64,000 bases of DNA from Oreohelix idahoensis (lineage: Eukaryota; Mollusca; Gastropoda; Stylommatophora; Oreohelicidae): positions 1 through 64,000 of the forward strand of contig JAMPIV010012427.1 in the NCBI GenBank assembly GCA_024509875.1. The letters are read 5' to 3'. The number at the start of each line of letters is the position of its first letter. Within the stretch, counting starts at the first letter, position 1. A program made the translations under genes and the position numbers. The notes under the pieces were generated by a model that was not told the DNA's origin, searched no databases, and saw only the letters and a list, made by a program, of their open reading frames with translations. This document shows positions 1-11,709 of this stretch, one piece after another.

Positions 1-445
1 ACTGGTGTGTGTGTTTATATATTCTGGCGTGTCCAACAGCGTGGATATAGGCATAGAACTGCGTGTCGAGGGAAGAGGGGTTTTGCAAGGCGGCTTTAAT
101 ATTTGCGTTAATTCTTATTGCAGTTTCATTCTACACTTCTGGAAAATGTCCGAATTGCTACTATTAGCGGCGTTAAAGTTAAAATCTTACGTTAATTCAG
201 AATGGCAGTTTAGTGTCGCAGTTCTGGCACATGTTAATTGTAAGTCTCAAGGACGAAACTAGGAAAGCGTGTAAGATTTGACGGCGGGATCATTGTCTAA
301 GCATTACTACGGTATACAATTCAGCGCTCTACTGGCGTAGAGGACGACGATAGGCAAACACACACGGGCGGGTTTATTTATTATCATAGGAGTAAAATCT
401 TACTGAATTTAGCGATTGTTTCACAGATTTCGCTACATTCACTTT
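1..445. other. Non-coding flank, no gene seen
   Basis: This stretch contains only short open frames without recognisable domains. It starts with a short TG-rich run and is the left flank of the LINE that begins at 456. I see no RNA gene or promoter here. Confidence 0.5.
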
Positions 446-455
446 GCTTAATGAC

Positions 456-2301
456 ATCATTTCATTCATAACCCTCCACTCCCAAAAAGGGCATAGGCCT
501 TCAACAAACACATGCCAAGTCCTCCTGTCACGTACCATCATCTCAAATTCTTTCCATGTTCTCCTCATCATTTTCACCTCTGTTTCCAGCTCTCTTCTCC
601 ATGTGCTTCTTGGTCTACCTCTGCCTCTCTTGCCCCGGGGGTTCCAGAACAAGGACTGCCTTGCAATGCTATCAACAGGTTTCCTCAGTGTGTGTTCTAT
701 TGTTCTATCCATCGCCATCGTCTTCTTCTCATCTCTTGTTCCACTGGCACTTGTCTAGTTCTTGTCATCAGTTCTACGTTGGTAACCTTGTCATACCATT
801 TTAATCCCTCTATTCTACGCAAGCACCCATTTATGAAAGTCTGTAGCTTTTTGGTTGTTGTCGTTGTTGTTCTCCATGTCTCAGAGCCATACAGTAGAAC
901 TGACTTCACATTTGACTTGAAGATTCTTATTTTCGTGTTTGATCCAATTTCTCTTGATCTCCATATATTTCCCAATGCAATGAAAGCTCCTCTTGCCTTT
1001 TGTATTCTTATTTTGATATCGCTGTCTGTCTCTCCAACTTTGTCTATATTACTGCCAAGATATGTGAACGATTCTACATCTTGTATTGGTGTTTCTTCAA
1101 GTTCAACCCTGTTATCATTACCTGCATTTATTCTCATTATTTTTGTCTTTTCCCTGTGTATTTTCAGACCCAATTGCTGTGACCTCTCATCGAGTGTTTT
1201 CAATTTGTCCTGCATCTGATTACGATTATGGGACAGAAGAGTCAAATCATCAGCAAAATCCAGATCATCCAACTGCTTAGTCAGAGTCCACTGGATTCCA
1301 TTTCTGTTGTGTGTTGTTGATGATCTCATAACCCAGTCTATTGTTAGTAAGAAAAGAAATGGTGACGAGCCATCCCTGTCGCACTCCTGTTCTTATCCCA
1401 AACGGTTCTGTAAGCTGTCCTTCGTGAAGAACTCTGCATGTCATGTCTTCATATGGACTCTTTTAATCTCTTAAGGATAATCCTGTTTAATACTTTTCCT
1501 GGCACTGATAGTAACATTATTCCTCTATAATTTGTGCACTCTTGTAAATTTCCCTTCTTAGGCAACTTAACCAGATATCCTTCCTTCCATTCTGCTAGTA
1601 TCTCTTCCTTTTCGCAGACTTTACCAAGTAATTTATATAACATCTCTGTAGCGATGTCGATATCTGCTTTGATGGCCTCTGCTGGAATGCCATCAGGTCC
1701 AGCCGCTTTTCCATCTCTTAGAAGCTTTATGGCTTTCTTTATTTCTTCCTTCGTTGGTCTTTCACCCTTAATTTGTAGGTCTTCTTCTGCTGGCTGGATG
1801 TCCGGGGGGTTTTGTGGAGCTGGTCTATTGAGAAGGTCACCAAAATATTATGTCCACCTCTTCATTTGCTCCTGTATATTGCTGTGCAGTTTCCCATTCT
1901 TGTCTTTTATGAGGCAACTTGTTTGCTTGTATTTCCCTGTTAGCTTCTTTGTGCTTCTTTACAGTTCTCTCATATTTTAATTGGCTGCAGCATCTTCTGC
2001 CTCTCTTGCCAACTCCTCAATATACTTTCTCTTGTCTCTTTTGATACTTCTTTTTACTTCTTTGTTTGCTTCTGTGTACACTTCTTGAGCCTTGGCTTTG
2101 GAACTTCTGGTATTGCTTTTGTTTAAATCTGCTTTCTTGTTTTTTTCTGTCTTTTATCTTATTGATGGTTTCTGTTGTTATCCATGCTTTTTGTTGTCTT
2201 TCCTTTTTCCCCAGTATTTCTTCACATGTCTCATTCCATACAGTTTTGATTTGCTGACAATAGTCTTCTGTATTCTCTACATCTTCCAGCTGTTGGAGCA
2301 C
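456..2301 (-). pseudogene. LINE A linker, reverse transcriptase and C-terminal domain, with an internal deletion
   Basis: The linker (2301-2017) is rich in lysine and glutamine. RT fragments follow at 1643-1449 (KLPKKGN, NYRGIMLLSVPGK) and at 1329-697 (FADDLTLLSH, the catalytic FADD box). The distal frame, to about 456, carries HTLRKP and GRGRPRSTWRRE, the C-terminal domain common to RTE-like LINEs. The palm segment corresponding to 20361-20592 of the other copy is missing. The junction lies at a short shared catat sequence, so this copy cannot encode an active RT. Confidence 0.82.
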
Positions 2302-2510
2302 TTGGAATTTGTTGGATACTGTGACTGCAAATTTGTCTCTTGTTTCTTGATTTCTTAGATGTCCTACATTAAATTGTTGTCTATAATTTTACATTGTTGC
2401 ATATCTCTTGAGTTTCATTTTTACTTTGGCTATCAGAAGGTGGTGATCTGATGCCACATCTGCTCCTCTATATACCTTTACATCCTGCAATGATGATCTA
2501 AACTTCTTGT

Positions 2511-3209
2511 TTATGCATGTATGATCAATCTGATTTTCTGTTCTATGTGTTCTGGTGATATCCATGTTGCCTTGTGTATTCTCTTATGTGGAAACAAGCT
2601 TCTTCCTATAGCCAGTTGATTTGAAGCACAGAAGTTTGAGAATAGTTCCCCATTTTCATTCTTTATTCCTAGCCCATGTTTTCCCATGACTTCTTCAAAT
2701 CTGGTATTGACTGTACCTATCTTTGCATTCATGTCACCCATCAAAATTATGATGTCTCTTCTTTTTACTTTATCCATAATTTCCTGTAGTCTTTTATAAA
2801 TTGTTTCTTTCACCGACTCTTCTTTGTCATTAGTTGGTGCATAACATTGGATGACATTTACATTTATTTTCTCTTTAGCTGTTTTAAAAGTAGCTGTAAT
2901 TATTCTGGGTCCAACAGCTTCCCATTCAATGAGTGCTTTCTGTGCTTCGTTAGATAACATAAGAGCTACCCCTTCACTGTGGTGTGAACTTTCGTCTTCA
3001 TGTCCTGAAGACAGCACCAATTCACCTGTGATGAGTTTCTTCTTGTCTACCCCCTTCCACTTTGTTTCACACATTGCCAGAACCTCGATTTTATATTCCC
3101 TCATTTCTGCTGCTACTTTTGCCACTTTCCCTTGTTCGTTTAATGTCTGAACATTCCAGGTGCCAAATCTGGAAGTTCTCCTAGAAGAAAAAAGGTTAGT
3201 CAGTAACAC
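2511..3209 (-). pseudogene. LINE A endonuclease (EEP family), damaged at its C-terminal end
   Basis: The product would nick target DNA for target-primed reverse transcription. The 232-residue frame starts near the conserved FGTWNVQTLNEQ segment. It carries the metal-binding ETKW motif (around residue 48) and the GDMNAKIG motif (around residue 159), both typical of exonuclease-endonuclease-phosphatase LINE endonucleases. The final SDHH-type segment lies beyond a frameshift near 2511; it reads as DQHHLL-like on the same strand around 2440. The first methionine is probably not the real start, because the region up to 3466 looks like the element's 5' leader. The family assignment is firm. Whether the clade is RTE or a relative is less so. 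Confidence 0.8.
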
Positions 3210-3476
3210 AGACTCCTTTCAGCTTTCTCTGTGTTGCATCATATGCCTCCCTGCGAGAGGACCTTCCACTGTCTTGGATGGCTGTGTTTTATTTTCCTTA
3301 ATTGACTTGCCCATGTTTGTTGAAATTTTTTGTGGTTTAAATTTTTTACAGGATGGGGTAACCAGCCCCATGCCCAACCCTCCTTAGTCGCTTTCTACGA
3401 CATGCATGGAAGGGAACAGCTTTACTATTCTTTGCTCCCTTTTCGGGCCCCGGTAACACATGGGTGGCTTAATGAC

Positions 3477-4198
3477 TTAGTTATCTATAAAGCACTAGTA
3501 TAATTCTGTTTACTTCTATAGTTCTTTTTGTAAATGTTCTTATAATGTATGTGCCATTGTTTGTGTTTTTTACCTTCTACAAATCTGCACTGTCAATCTT
3601 TAGTTTCTTTTTGTTTTTTAATCTCATTCTTCTCATACTATCTTATGATCACATTATCTGACTTACAATCAGCACCAAAGCCATTAGATTTTGGCCTGCT
3701 TGTTCAGTTTTTTTTTTTCCAACGACAAATTGTTTATCATGTCTTAAAAACAGTTTTAATACACAAAAATATATTAAGAGATATATGCATATTCCTGGTT
3801 ATCTTTGGTCACAGCTGTAGCTGCGTGGTCTAACACCATAGATTGGTACCTGTAACTTCAGTTAGTTCATGATGATTTAAGCTCAGTTGTGGAACAAGTT
3901 GATTCTGGGGAAGGGAAGTTAAACTTGTTGGAAAATTTCCTGTCTTGCACTTTTAAAATGTTTGTGAAATGCAGTACTTATTTTCTGAAACAATTAATAG
4001 ATGTTAGTAACAAATGAACTATTAAACTCCATAATTCTCGCCATTTGTACGTCGGTCACATCTAAAATATGCAACTGTGGTTGAAAGTTAGACATTAATT
4101 ATATTGTTTTCCTTATATGTACTCTACCAAAAATAGTAACACTCAACGAAGAGAAGTCGATGAATTGTGCAACACAAAGTGAGTGACAGTGATATATG
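3477..4198. other. Non-coding spacer
   Basis: This is AT-rich sequence between LINE A copy 1 and LINE D copy 1. The one open frame (3549-3833, plus) is hydrophobic and pyrimidine-driven and resembles no protein I know. No RNA gene or regulatory site can be supported. Confidence 0.45.
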
Positions 4199-5873
4199 AA
4201 CAAAATGTACAGTCAGTTGGACAAAGAAGTTAAACTCCAAACCCGAGCCAATAAAAGGAATTTCCTAGACGATCTTGCAAGACATGCAGAAGAGGCAGCA
4301 CTGAGAAATGAACAAAGCACAGTATACAAAATAACTAAATTCATCAGCGGAAAACGAGGTGAAAAAATATGACATTAGTAAAAGATAAGCACGGAAATCT
4401 CATCACGACAGCAGAGGGACGGGAAACAAGATGGGCAGAGCATTTCAGAGAAACTCTGAACAAGGAACCACCAGAGACACAGTTGAATGTTCCTGAGGCT
4501 GAAAACGATCTAGATGTTAATACAGACATTTCACGAAAAGAAGAAATCACAGCAATCAAAGGGTTAAAGAATGGAAAAGTTCCTGGCCATGATAACTTAA
4601 ATGCAGAGCTATTAAAGACAGACCCTGAGCTAGCAGCAGAACTTTTAGAACCACTATTTGCACAAGTCTGGAAAACAGGGACAACACCAACAGAGTGGAA
4701 CAAAGGAATAATTGTCAAATTGCCCAAGAAGGGAGATCTTGCAGACTGCAATACTTGGAGAGGAATCACTCTTCTCTCAGTTCCCAGCAAAATACTAGGC
4801 AGGATAATTATACAGAGAATTTCAAAAGCAGTAGACGAAGAAGAGGAAAGAACAACCAGGATTTAGAAAGAACAGAAGATGTGTAGATCATATATTTACC
4901 CTCAGGAACATTATAGAGCAGTGCTCAGAATGGCAAAGACAGTTGTGCATTAATTTCGTTGATTTTGAAAAGGCTTTTGACAGTATACATAGGGACAGTT
5001 TATGGAAAATACTGAGGGCTTATGGAATTCCAAGCTGCATAGTGTCAATCATAAAAAGCCTCTATGCCAACTTTACGTGTAGTGTTGGGCAGAGCAACCT
5101 AACCTTTGAGGTCAAGACAGGAGTACGACAGGGATGCCCCTTATCAACCACTCTATTTTTAATAGTCATAGACTGGGTGATGCGCCAGACAACAAAGGGC
5201 AGTCCAAGAGGAATAAGATGGACTACATTTTCTACATTGGAAGATCTGGAATATGCAGATAACATTGCACTACTAGCACATTCACATAAACACGTCCAGG
5301 AAAAAACGGATAGACTTAATAAATATAGCCAGCAGGTGGGCTTGAACATCAATCTAAAGAAGTCAGAAGTCATGACGCTCAATGTGAGCAACCCTGAGCC
5401 CATATCAGTAAGGAATCAGCAACTGGAAGACAGACGCCTTCACATACCTAGGATGCATAGTAACACCAGACTGCGGAGCAAGCAAAGACACCAACAGAAT
5501 GAACAAAGTAAGAACAACCTTTTTCAGTCTAAACAACATCTGGAAGTTCTCTCACTACAGCACAAGCACAAAACTAAGATTATATCAGAGCTTTGTGCTT
5601 TCTGTGCTTCTCTATGGTGCGGAATGCTGGAGAGTTACAGAGAAAGAAATATCGCCTGAAGGAAAATGAAAGAGAAGCCGACCAAAAATAACTTGGCAGA
5701 GGACTGTGGAAGCTGAGATGCAAAGAATGAACCAGAGTTGGGGCACTGTACTAAGGATATCCACCGACCGAGCAAAGTGGAACCAATTTGTTGTTGCCCT
5801 ACAAGACGCCACCAGGCGTGATGGCCACTGACTGCTTTGACGGTCGGCGGCTAAGGATCAAAGAAGAAGAAGA
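4199..5873 (+). mobile_element. LINE D copy 1, 5'-truncated
   Basis: This is a plus-strand non-LTR retrotransposon fragment that begins in the linker between endonuclease and RT and runs to a GAAGAAGAAGA tail. It matches the minus-strand copy at 46188 to about 48690 and a short scrap at 27180-27430. The left edge is approximate, because alignment to the other copy fades around 4190-4205. The right edge abuts an interrupted LINE B reading frame, so it may have inserted there, but I could not find a convincing target-site duplication. Confidence 0.82.
4369..5659 (+). pseudogene. LINE D reverse transcriptase, frameshifted, catalytic box mutated
   Basis: Two frames, 4369-4866 and 4943-5659, make up most of an RT. 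The first holds GKVPGHDNLNAELLK and KLPKKGDLADCNTWRGITLLSVPSK. The second holds NFVDFEKAFDSIHR (palm aspartate) and TGVRQGCPLS. The catalytic YADD box reads YADN in LEYADNIALLAHS, so the second aspartate is lost. The copy at 47514-46465 keeps YADD. A frameshift near 4850-4940 and another after 5410 separate the C-terminal domain, which ends near 5828. The gene is inactive. Confidence 0.82.
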
Positions 5874-5899
5874 CTGAGAAGGGATATGCCTCTATTGTT

Positions 5900-6502
5900 T
5901 CAACATTGTCGGTTTTCACCCTTTTTGAAAATCGGTGTTATTATGGCAATCTCCCAATCCTTTGGTATGGTCTTGTTGCACCAAGCTGCCTGTAGGACCC
6001 TTAGGAGTAATAGGTCGCCTGCTGCTCCCATGTACTTAACCATTTCTGGTGTTATGCCATCATGTCCTGCTGCTTTGCCCATCTTGATTTTCTCCAGTGC
6101 TGCCTTCAGTTCTCCTATCTTTATGTCATCTTCATCACCATTGGTTTCCCCTTCTGTGTCAGTGGTTATCATTTCTGATGAATGACCTTGCTCACCATCC
6201 AGAAGCTCTGCAAAATATTCTTTCTATCTTTCCATTACTTCTTTTGGGGCAGTAAGCAATTTGCCTTGCTTGTCCTTTATAAATTTAAGAGGGTACTGTT
6301 TTTCCTTCCTCATATTCTTTAGGGTCTTATAGAACAATTTCTGGTTTTCTTGCGCTTCGCTTTCTAGCTGTTCTTCAAATTCTTCCCAGGACTTCTGTTT
6401 TGCTGCTAGCACCTTGTTCTTTATTTCTGTTCTGAGTATCATATATTCTCTGTATTTCTCTGTTTTTCCTGTGCGTTTTTTGCTCCTAAGTATTGTTTCC
6501 AT
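5900..6502 (-). pseudogene. LINE B linker and RT N-terminal fragment
   Basis: The linker frame (6502-6224) is lysine- and glutamate-rich and carries QENQKLFYKTLKNMR, typical of the segment between endonuclease and RT. The next frame (6172-5900) has GKAAGHDGITPEMVKYMG and IAIITPIFKKG, the first RT fingers motifs, and then an in-frame stop before NNRGISLLS. The palm and C-terminal domains are absent from the window, so the copy is truncated or its remainder has been lost. Confidence 0.75.
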
Positions 6503-6518
6503 GCCTTTTTCTTCTCTA

Positions 6519-7355
6519 TTATTTTCTCTTTAATCTCATCTGTCCACCAAGGTGTCCTCTTTCTCTTGTTCCCAAGTCGAACTTAACCACATACTCTGCT
6601 GCAGCTGTCTTTATGATGACCTTGCATTTTAGCCAGAGTGTTTCCATGTCATCAGGTTGTTGTTCTGTGTTTTTCACTGCTGTAGCAATAAGCCCCAGGT
6701 ATCTAGTCTTCACTTCTGACTCTCTCAGCTTGTAGGTCTTAATGCTTGTTTCCCCTGTTTGTTTACTTATCTTCTTGCATGATGTTAGGCAGTTACTAGG
6801 CCAAGTAACTCTTTCAGTTGTTCTTTTAACTGTTAACAAGTAGTGGTCACTTCCAATATCTGGCCCCCTCCACACTCTAGCATCCTGGACATACTTGAAT
6901 GAGCTCTTCCTAACTATGGCATAGTCCATCACTGACTTCTCATTCTTTGTTGGTTTACACCTAGTGGATACATGTATGCACTTATGGGGGAACTTTGTGT
7001 TTGTAATGATCAGATTCTGCTCAGTGCAGAATCTAAGTAGTCGCTTTCCATTGTCATTAAGAGTATCTTCTCCGTTTCTTCCGATATTTCCACCCCATCT
7101 AGCATGGACATTTCCAACTCTGGCATTGAAATCTCTGAGCAGGATTACTTCATCCAGGCAGTCGTCCACTGTCCTTTGAAGCAGCTCGAAGAATTCCTCC
7201 TTGACCTCTGCTCGCTCATCTTCGTTTGGCCCATACACAATGACAGTGTTGACCATGGTTTCTCCTTCTTTTAGTTTTAGGACCATAATGCGTTCTGAGA
7301 CAAAGTTCCATCCCTTGATACTATCCTTTTGTTTTTTGGCCACAATACAACCCAT
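6519..7355 (-). pseudogene. LINE B endonuclease, N-terminus displaced
   Basis: The 278-residue frame carries VYGPNEDERAEVKEEF, RDFNARVGN (a variant of the GDFNA box) and the terminal GSDHYLL motif (about residue 144), all diagnostic of LINE EEP endonucleases. The residues before GCIVAKK, including the ETKKKG active-site segment, lie 14 kb away at 21583-21744 because of the LINE A insertion. A frame break near 6510 separates it from the linker frame 6502-6224. The family call is firm and the copy is inactive. Confidence 0.8.
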
Positions 7356-7639
7356 GCCACCCGTGTGTTACCAGGGCCCAAAAGGGGAGCAAAGAATAGT
7401 AACACTGTTCCCTGTCATGCATGTCGTAGAAAGTGACTAAGGAGGGTTGGGCATGTGGCTGGTTACCCCATCCTGTAAAAAATTTAAACCACAAAAAATT
7501 TCAACAAACATGGGCAAGTCAATTAAGGAAAATAAAACACAGCCATCCAAGACAGTGGAAGGTCCTCTTGCAGGGAAGCATATGATGCAACACAGAGAAA
7601 GCTGAAAGGAGTCTGTGTTACTGCTAACATTTTATCTTC

Positions 7640-7966
7640 TAGGAGAACTTCCAGATTTGGCACCTGGAATGTTCAGACATTAAACGAACAAGGGAATGTG
7701 GCACAAGTAGCAGCAGAAATGAGGAAATATAAAATCGAGGTTCTGACAATGTGTGAAACAAAGTGGAAGAGGGTAGACAAGAAGAAACTCATCACAGGTG
7801 AATTGATGCTGTCCTCAGGAAATGAAGACGAAAGTTCACACCACAGTGAAGGGGTAGCTCTTATAATATCTAAAGAAGCATAGAAAGCACTCATTGAATG
7901 GGAAGCTGTTGGACCCAGAATAATTACAGCTACTTTTAAAACAGCTAAAGAGAAAGTAAATGTCAT
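7640..7966 (+). pseudogene. LINE A copy 2 endonuclease, N-terminal part
   Basis: The reading frame begins near RTSRFGTWNVQTLNEQ and continues through the active-site ETKWKRVDKKK segment. An in-frame stop near 7882 replaces a glutamine codon of copy 1 (ISKEA-stop-KALIEW). The frame is then cut at 7966 by Gypsy 1, exactly where copy 1 reads VNVIQCYAP. The remainder resumes at 18095. Confidence 0.78.
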
Positions 7967-9123
7967 TGTTGCGTCCTTTTTAAGTCCTTAACAGGCTTTA
8001 ACAAATATAGACAGTCTCAGGTCCTGTCTTTGTTAAAAGTACGCACCAATTGAGATATTAGTAATACGTTTGGTATATTAAATGTATTGTGCACGAGAAT
8101 GCACATTTTTGGGGATTTTGAAATTAACGCGCTTGTTGTCAAACAAAGGCAGATGACGTATCTGCTTGGAGAATGAAGCAGGATCCCTACCAGACAGTAT
8201 GGTCTGTTGATGTATTTTAGCCCCTGTGTTCGGGCATATTGATGTTTACTTGGGTGATCGGCTCACTGCATTCAAGACATAGCCCCAGTATCACAGAGTA
8301 AGGTATTAATATAATTGATTATATATTTTATTGAATTAATGTCGTCATTGACATAACTTCTTCAAGTCGACCTCTAGCTGGTACCCACATGCGTTGGGAC
8401 CAGAATGGATCAAACTTGAACATTTATGCATTGAAAGTTTCGAGCATATTTATATTGAAACTCGTTGATTGAAATTACGGGATCTACGTTATTGAATATT
8501 GGAATTGCCGTCATACGATTAACGGCTCTTTTGATGGAAGGTGAACCAAAGTTAGAAGTTCAGCCTAGGATATATATTTCAAATTAATGATTGTATTATG
8601 AAATCTAGAAGTCGTATTCTATTGACTATCTAGATAGGAGGGAATATCTATTTGATTGGATCTTATACTCTTGGTTGTACGAGGAGAGATTGTCATTGAA
8701 AGGTCAACCGTCTTAGAGAACATTTGTTAAACCAACTATTCACTATTGTAAGATGAACCTTCAAGATTATGCTGATGTACTTTATGTTGATTAATCATGT
8801 ACCTGATGGAACATTACCTATCATTTGATCAGGAAGGAAGTTTCCAATATATGCAAGTTTTATGTATCGTCCTTTGTCAAAGTGATTGTCAAATAAACCG
8901 TGGATTGTAACTTTACCAATCATGAGTTCCAGTGTCTTTCCCTCGACACTGTTGTTGTTGATGCGACCGTGAGGACTTGAACTATTTGTACATTCATATA
9001 AAATATCATTCGCGTCTGATTCAAGCAAATATCTAACTGTCTTCGATTACACCATTCAAACAAATAACTAACATTCAAACAAGACAGTATACGAATATGA
9101 CAGCTACACAAAAGACGGCTACA
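7967..9123 (+). repeat. 5' LTR of Gypsy 1 (1157 bp)
   Basis: It begins TG and ends CA and is repeated at 15930-18094. The two LTRs differ by scattered substitutions and a 21-bp indel (extra sequence near 8595-8615 in this copy), plus the LINE C insertion in the other. A minus-strand open frame at 8795-9028 lies inside it and recurs in the 3' LTR. Confidence 0.92.
8795..9028 (-). other. Antisense open frame inside the Gypsy 1 LTR (first copy)
   Basis: A 77-residue minus-strand frame starts MLESDANDILYEC. Its counterpart in the 3' LTR (17999-17634) extends to 121 residues. Differences between the two copies change amino acids (for example N to T and I to V), so there is no sign of coding constraint. 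I do not recognise the product. It may be a chance frame. Confidence 0.3.
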
Positions 9124-10166
9124 ATTGGCGGCACAGTGTTTTCTGAATTTTAACGAGTTCTTGGGAACGAAAGCCCTCAATCGAACAAACAATTGAAATA
9201 GAAAGAATAGTTCAAGTCAACATTGCATAACGTGGAGGCCAAGGTCACTCAAAGTCTTCAACCGTCAACACGGAACTTCAATTTTCAAGGACAAAAGTGG
9301 AATGGAATCAAGTTCTTCCTTTATTCAAGATACTAAGGCTCAGTAACACAGCGCCCGATTTTCCTAATTCGGCAATCCTGCAAGGATCGGGAAACTTTTC
9401 GATATCGGAAATAAGATAAGTTGATAACGCTGTTGTTTATTCCACCGTTTTCGTTGGCTGAGCTCTTCTTTTCAAATGTCCATACTAATGTTATTTGTAT
9501 TGAATGTTTTATGTTCAATGTTGATAGCGGGAGGTTGGGTAAGTGAATTATGAAGGGAACATACCAGTTTCACCACAGGTCCTTCATAATTGTTCTTTAG
9601 ATTTATTTGCAGACTTCCCTCAGTGGAATGTTCCGACACCTGAGTGTCGAAGGATTCTAGGTCCACTGTGTCTGGTTGTCTGTGACACCTGACTGTTTAG
9701 TTGTGACGTCCAGTTTCATTGTAGTTTTCGTAGAAATTGTTAGTCGTACTTTAGTTTTATGATGTATTTTGTTCGTATCATCCGTCCAGTCTCACCTTAC
9801 TATCGTTTAGTTGTTTACAAACCTATGTCTTTACACGGTGTTGTCAATTGTGTTGTTTAATTGTTTATCGCAGTGATCATTGCACTTTTTGCAAAATTAT
9901 TTCTTATTTTTTCATTCTAACTTTTTTGATTTCTGCGATTGTTTTCATTTGTCATTAACTACCTTGTCACTATTGTCGTAATTGTCTATTACTTTTGTCT
10001 TATCATAACATTTCATTGCATAAATTATTTTTTTTATTAATAATATATTAATAATTATATGATATTATGTACCGTTCTTGGACATGAACGAGTAACACTT
10101 CTTAGAGTGATAAGAAAAATTATTGGACATTAATTAATATTTACGAAGAAGAAGTATAGTAACTAC
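9124..10166 (+). other. Gypsy 1 leader, non-coding
   Basis: About 1 kb lies between LTR and Gag. The block around 9580-9770 is recognisably similar to 40750-40930 in Gypsy 3, including the shared string ggttgtctgtgac. It contains acceptor-like ttgcag and a donor-like gggtaagt near 9536, so a spliced leader is possible but unproven. Confidence 0.4.
9126..9143 (+). promoter_or_regulatory. Candidate primer-binding site of Gypsy 1
   Basis: Two bases after the LTR end the sequence reads TGGCGGCACAGTG, starting with the TGG expected opposite a tRNA 3' CCA end. I did not match it to a specific tRNA, so only the position and the TGG start support it. Confidence 0.45.
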
Positions 10167-11709
10167 TTGGTGATCATAATGTATTCACTAGATTATTTTA
10201 TTAAACAAGCTAAAGTCCTTCAGATGACTCCTGAAGAGGTAAAAACATTCGCACTTGCAGAATATGAAAAGTCTCAGAAGTTGGAAGCTCAAAAATTAGA
10301 AGCGGAAAAATTACGATTAGAAAATCAGAAATTTGAAGCAGAAGAAAATGAGAAAAAAAGGAAATTTGAGGCAGAACAGAAAAGATTGGAGGCTGAAGAA
10401 AATGAGAAAAAAACTTAAATTTGAAGCTGCTGAAAAAGAAAGACAACTTAGAATTGAAATGGAAGGTAAGCAAAGGGAAATGGAAGAGAGGAGATTGATA
10501 GCTCAGGAGAATGCAAGGACATTTCAGCTTGAGTCTGAGGAAAATGAAAAGAAATGACAGCATGATCTAAAACTTGCCGATTTAGAACATGATAGAATTA
10601 GATTAGCTCATGAGGTTAAGACTCATGACGGTCAAGCTTCATATAAACATGATAATTTTAGGGAAGTTAACTTAAAATTACCAAAATTCAATCCACCATC
10701 CGACGATGTGATTTTCTTCCTAGACAGGTTTGAAGCTACATGTAGATCCTATAACTTGGATAAAACACAGTATTGTACCCATTTATCTAGGCTACTTACA
10801 GGCGAAGCTATGGCGGTCTACTATATGACTAGTACTAATGATAAAAATGATTATGATGCTCTTAGAGCCGCTTTTCTTAAGAAGTATCAAATGTCGGAAG
10901 ATGAATACAGGGTATGTTTTAAAACTATGCTACCACAATCAGGAAAGAACTTTAATGACTTTCTTTCTCAGATACGTCTCACCTTGGAAAGATGGATCGA
11001 ATTGTCCAAGGTAGAAAAATCTTATGACGGTCTTTTTGATTTAGTGCTACGCGATAAAGTTTTATCTTCTGTAAATCCAGCATTTCTTGCTTTTTTACAT
11101 GAACGTAAACCTACTAATATGAAAGAAATGGATGAAAATTGCAAAAATTTATGCACTGCATATCCGAACATGGATATTAGCAATACTCAGATTAAGGATG
11201 AATTGCCTGTTGCTTTTGCTATGCAACAGAATAACTTTTCACGACACTGTTCATTAAGTAACGACAGATCCTTTAAAAAGTGAAATAACGAGAATTTCAG
11301 TTCTTGTAATTTTTATAAGGGGAAACAATTCCAACAATCTTCTCCATATAATGTTTCTTGGGGTCAATCTCACAGATCACGAGATTTTGATAACAATAAT
11401 TTCAGAAATAATCAAGGAAACAATTATAAACAAAACTGGCGATCCAATTCGCAGTATTCTCAAAATAGACAGGGTTCTCTGAACAGATCATTTGGTCAAA
11501 GACATAACAGTAATACCAATAATTGGCGTTCTAACCAAGATTTTAACTCCAACAGTAACAGTAATTATGGCAATTTCAGAGAAAATAGTCAGAATCGATC
11601 GCGGCGAAGAGATAGATCTTCGAGCAGACCTCGTCGTCAGTCTAATGTTGCTTTACTTGAGGCACAAACTAACAAAGACCAGGACAAAAATGTTAATCCA
11701 CATAATGCA
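10167..11709 (+). pseudogene. Gypsy 1 Gag: charged coiled coil, capsid, basic Asn/Arg-rich tail
   Basis: The frame from 10167 encodes an N-terminal helix and then KLEAEKLRLENQ-type charged heptads (to 10418), frameshifted near an A-run around 10410 into 10333-10557. A TGA at 10555 precedes the capsid part. That part, 10708-11283, contains FFLDRFEATCRSY, LLTGEAMAVYY and a SCAN-like ending, as in Ty3/Gypsy Gag capsids. Another TGA at 11281 precedes a tail rich in Asn, Gln, Ser and Arg (11284-11700) that replaces the usual CCHC zinc knuckle. It would form the virus-like particle and bind RNA. With at least three breaks it is non-functional unless recoded. Confidence 0.78.

Larger units (their letters stand above)
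456..3466 (-). mobile_element. LINE A copy 1 (RTE-like non-LTR retrotransposon), near full length but dead
   Basis: This is a minus-strand non-LTR retrotransposon about 3.0 kb long. It encodes an apurinic-type endonuclease, a linker, a reverse transcriptase and a C-terminal GH..R / GRPRSTW domain, with no RNase H, which fits RTE-like LINEs. It is flanked by the 10-bp direct repeat gcttaatgac at 446-455 and 3467-3476, which I read as its target-site duplication. The 3' end is a short TGAA-type tail. A second copy of the family lies at 7357-21573, and comparing the two shows that this copy lost about 230 bp of the RT palm near 1451-1459. Several frameshifts confirm it is a relic. Confidence 0.88.
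5874..7356 (-). mobile_element. LINE B, distal segment (rest of the same copy at 21574-21775 and 35878-36085)
   Basis: This minus-strand segment encodes most of an endonuclease and the start of an RT. Its right edge is cut by the LINE A copy that begins at 7357. The missing N-terminal part of the endonuclease resumes on the same strand at 21583, on the far side of that insertion. The 10-bp repeat acaacccaYg at 7347-7356 and 21574-21583 is the target-site duplication of the intruder. The left edge stops inside the RT motif NNRGISLLS, where LINE D copy 1 begins. Confidence 0.8.

Noticed and set aside
512..1219. A 235-residue plus-strand frame
   Set aside because: It is pyrimidine-rich shadow sequence opposite the LINE A reverse transcriptase.
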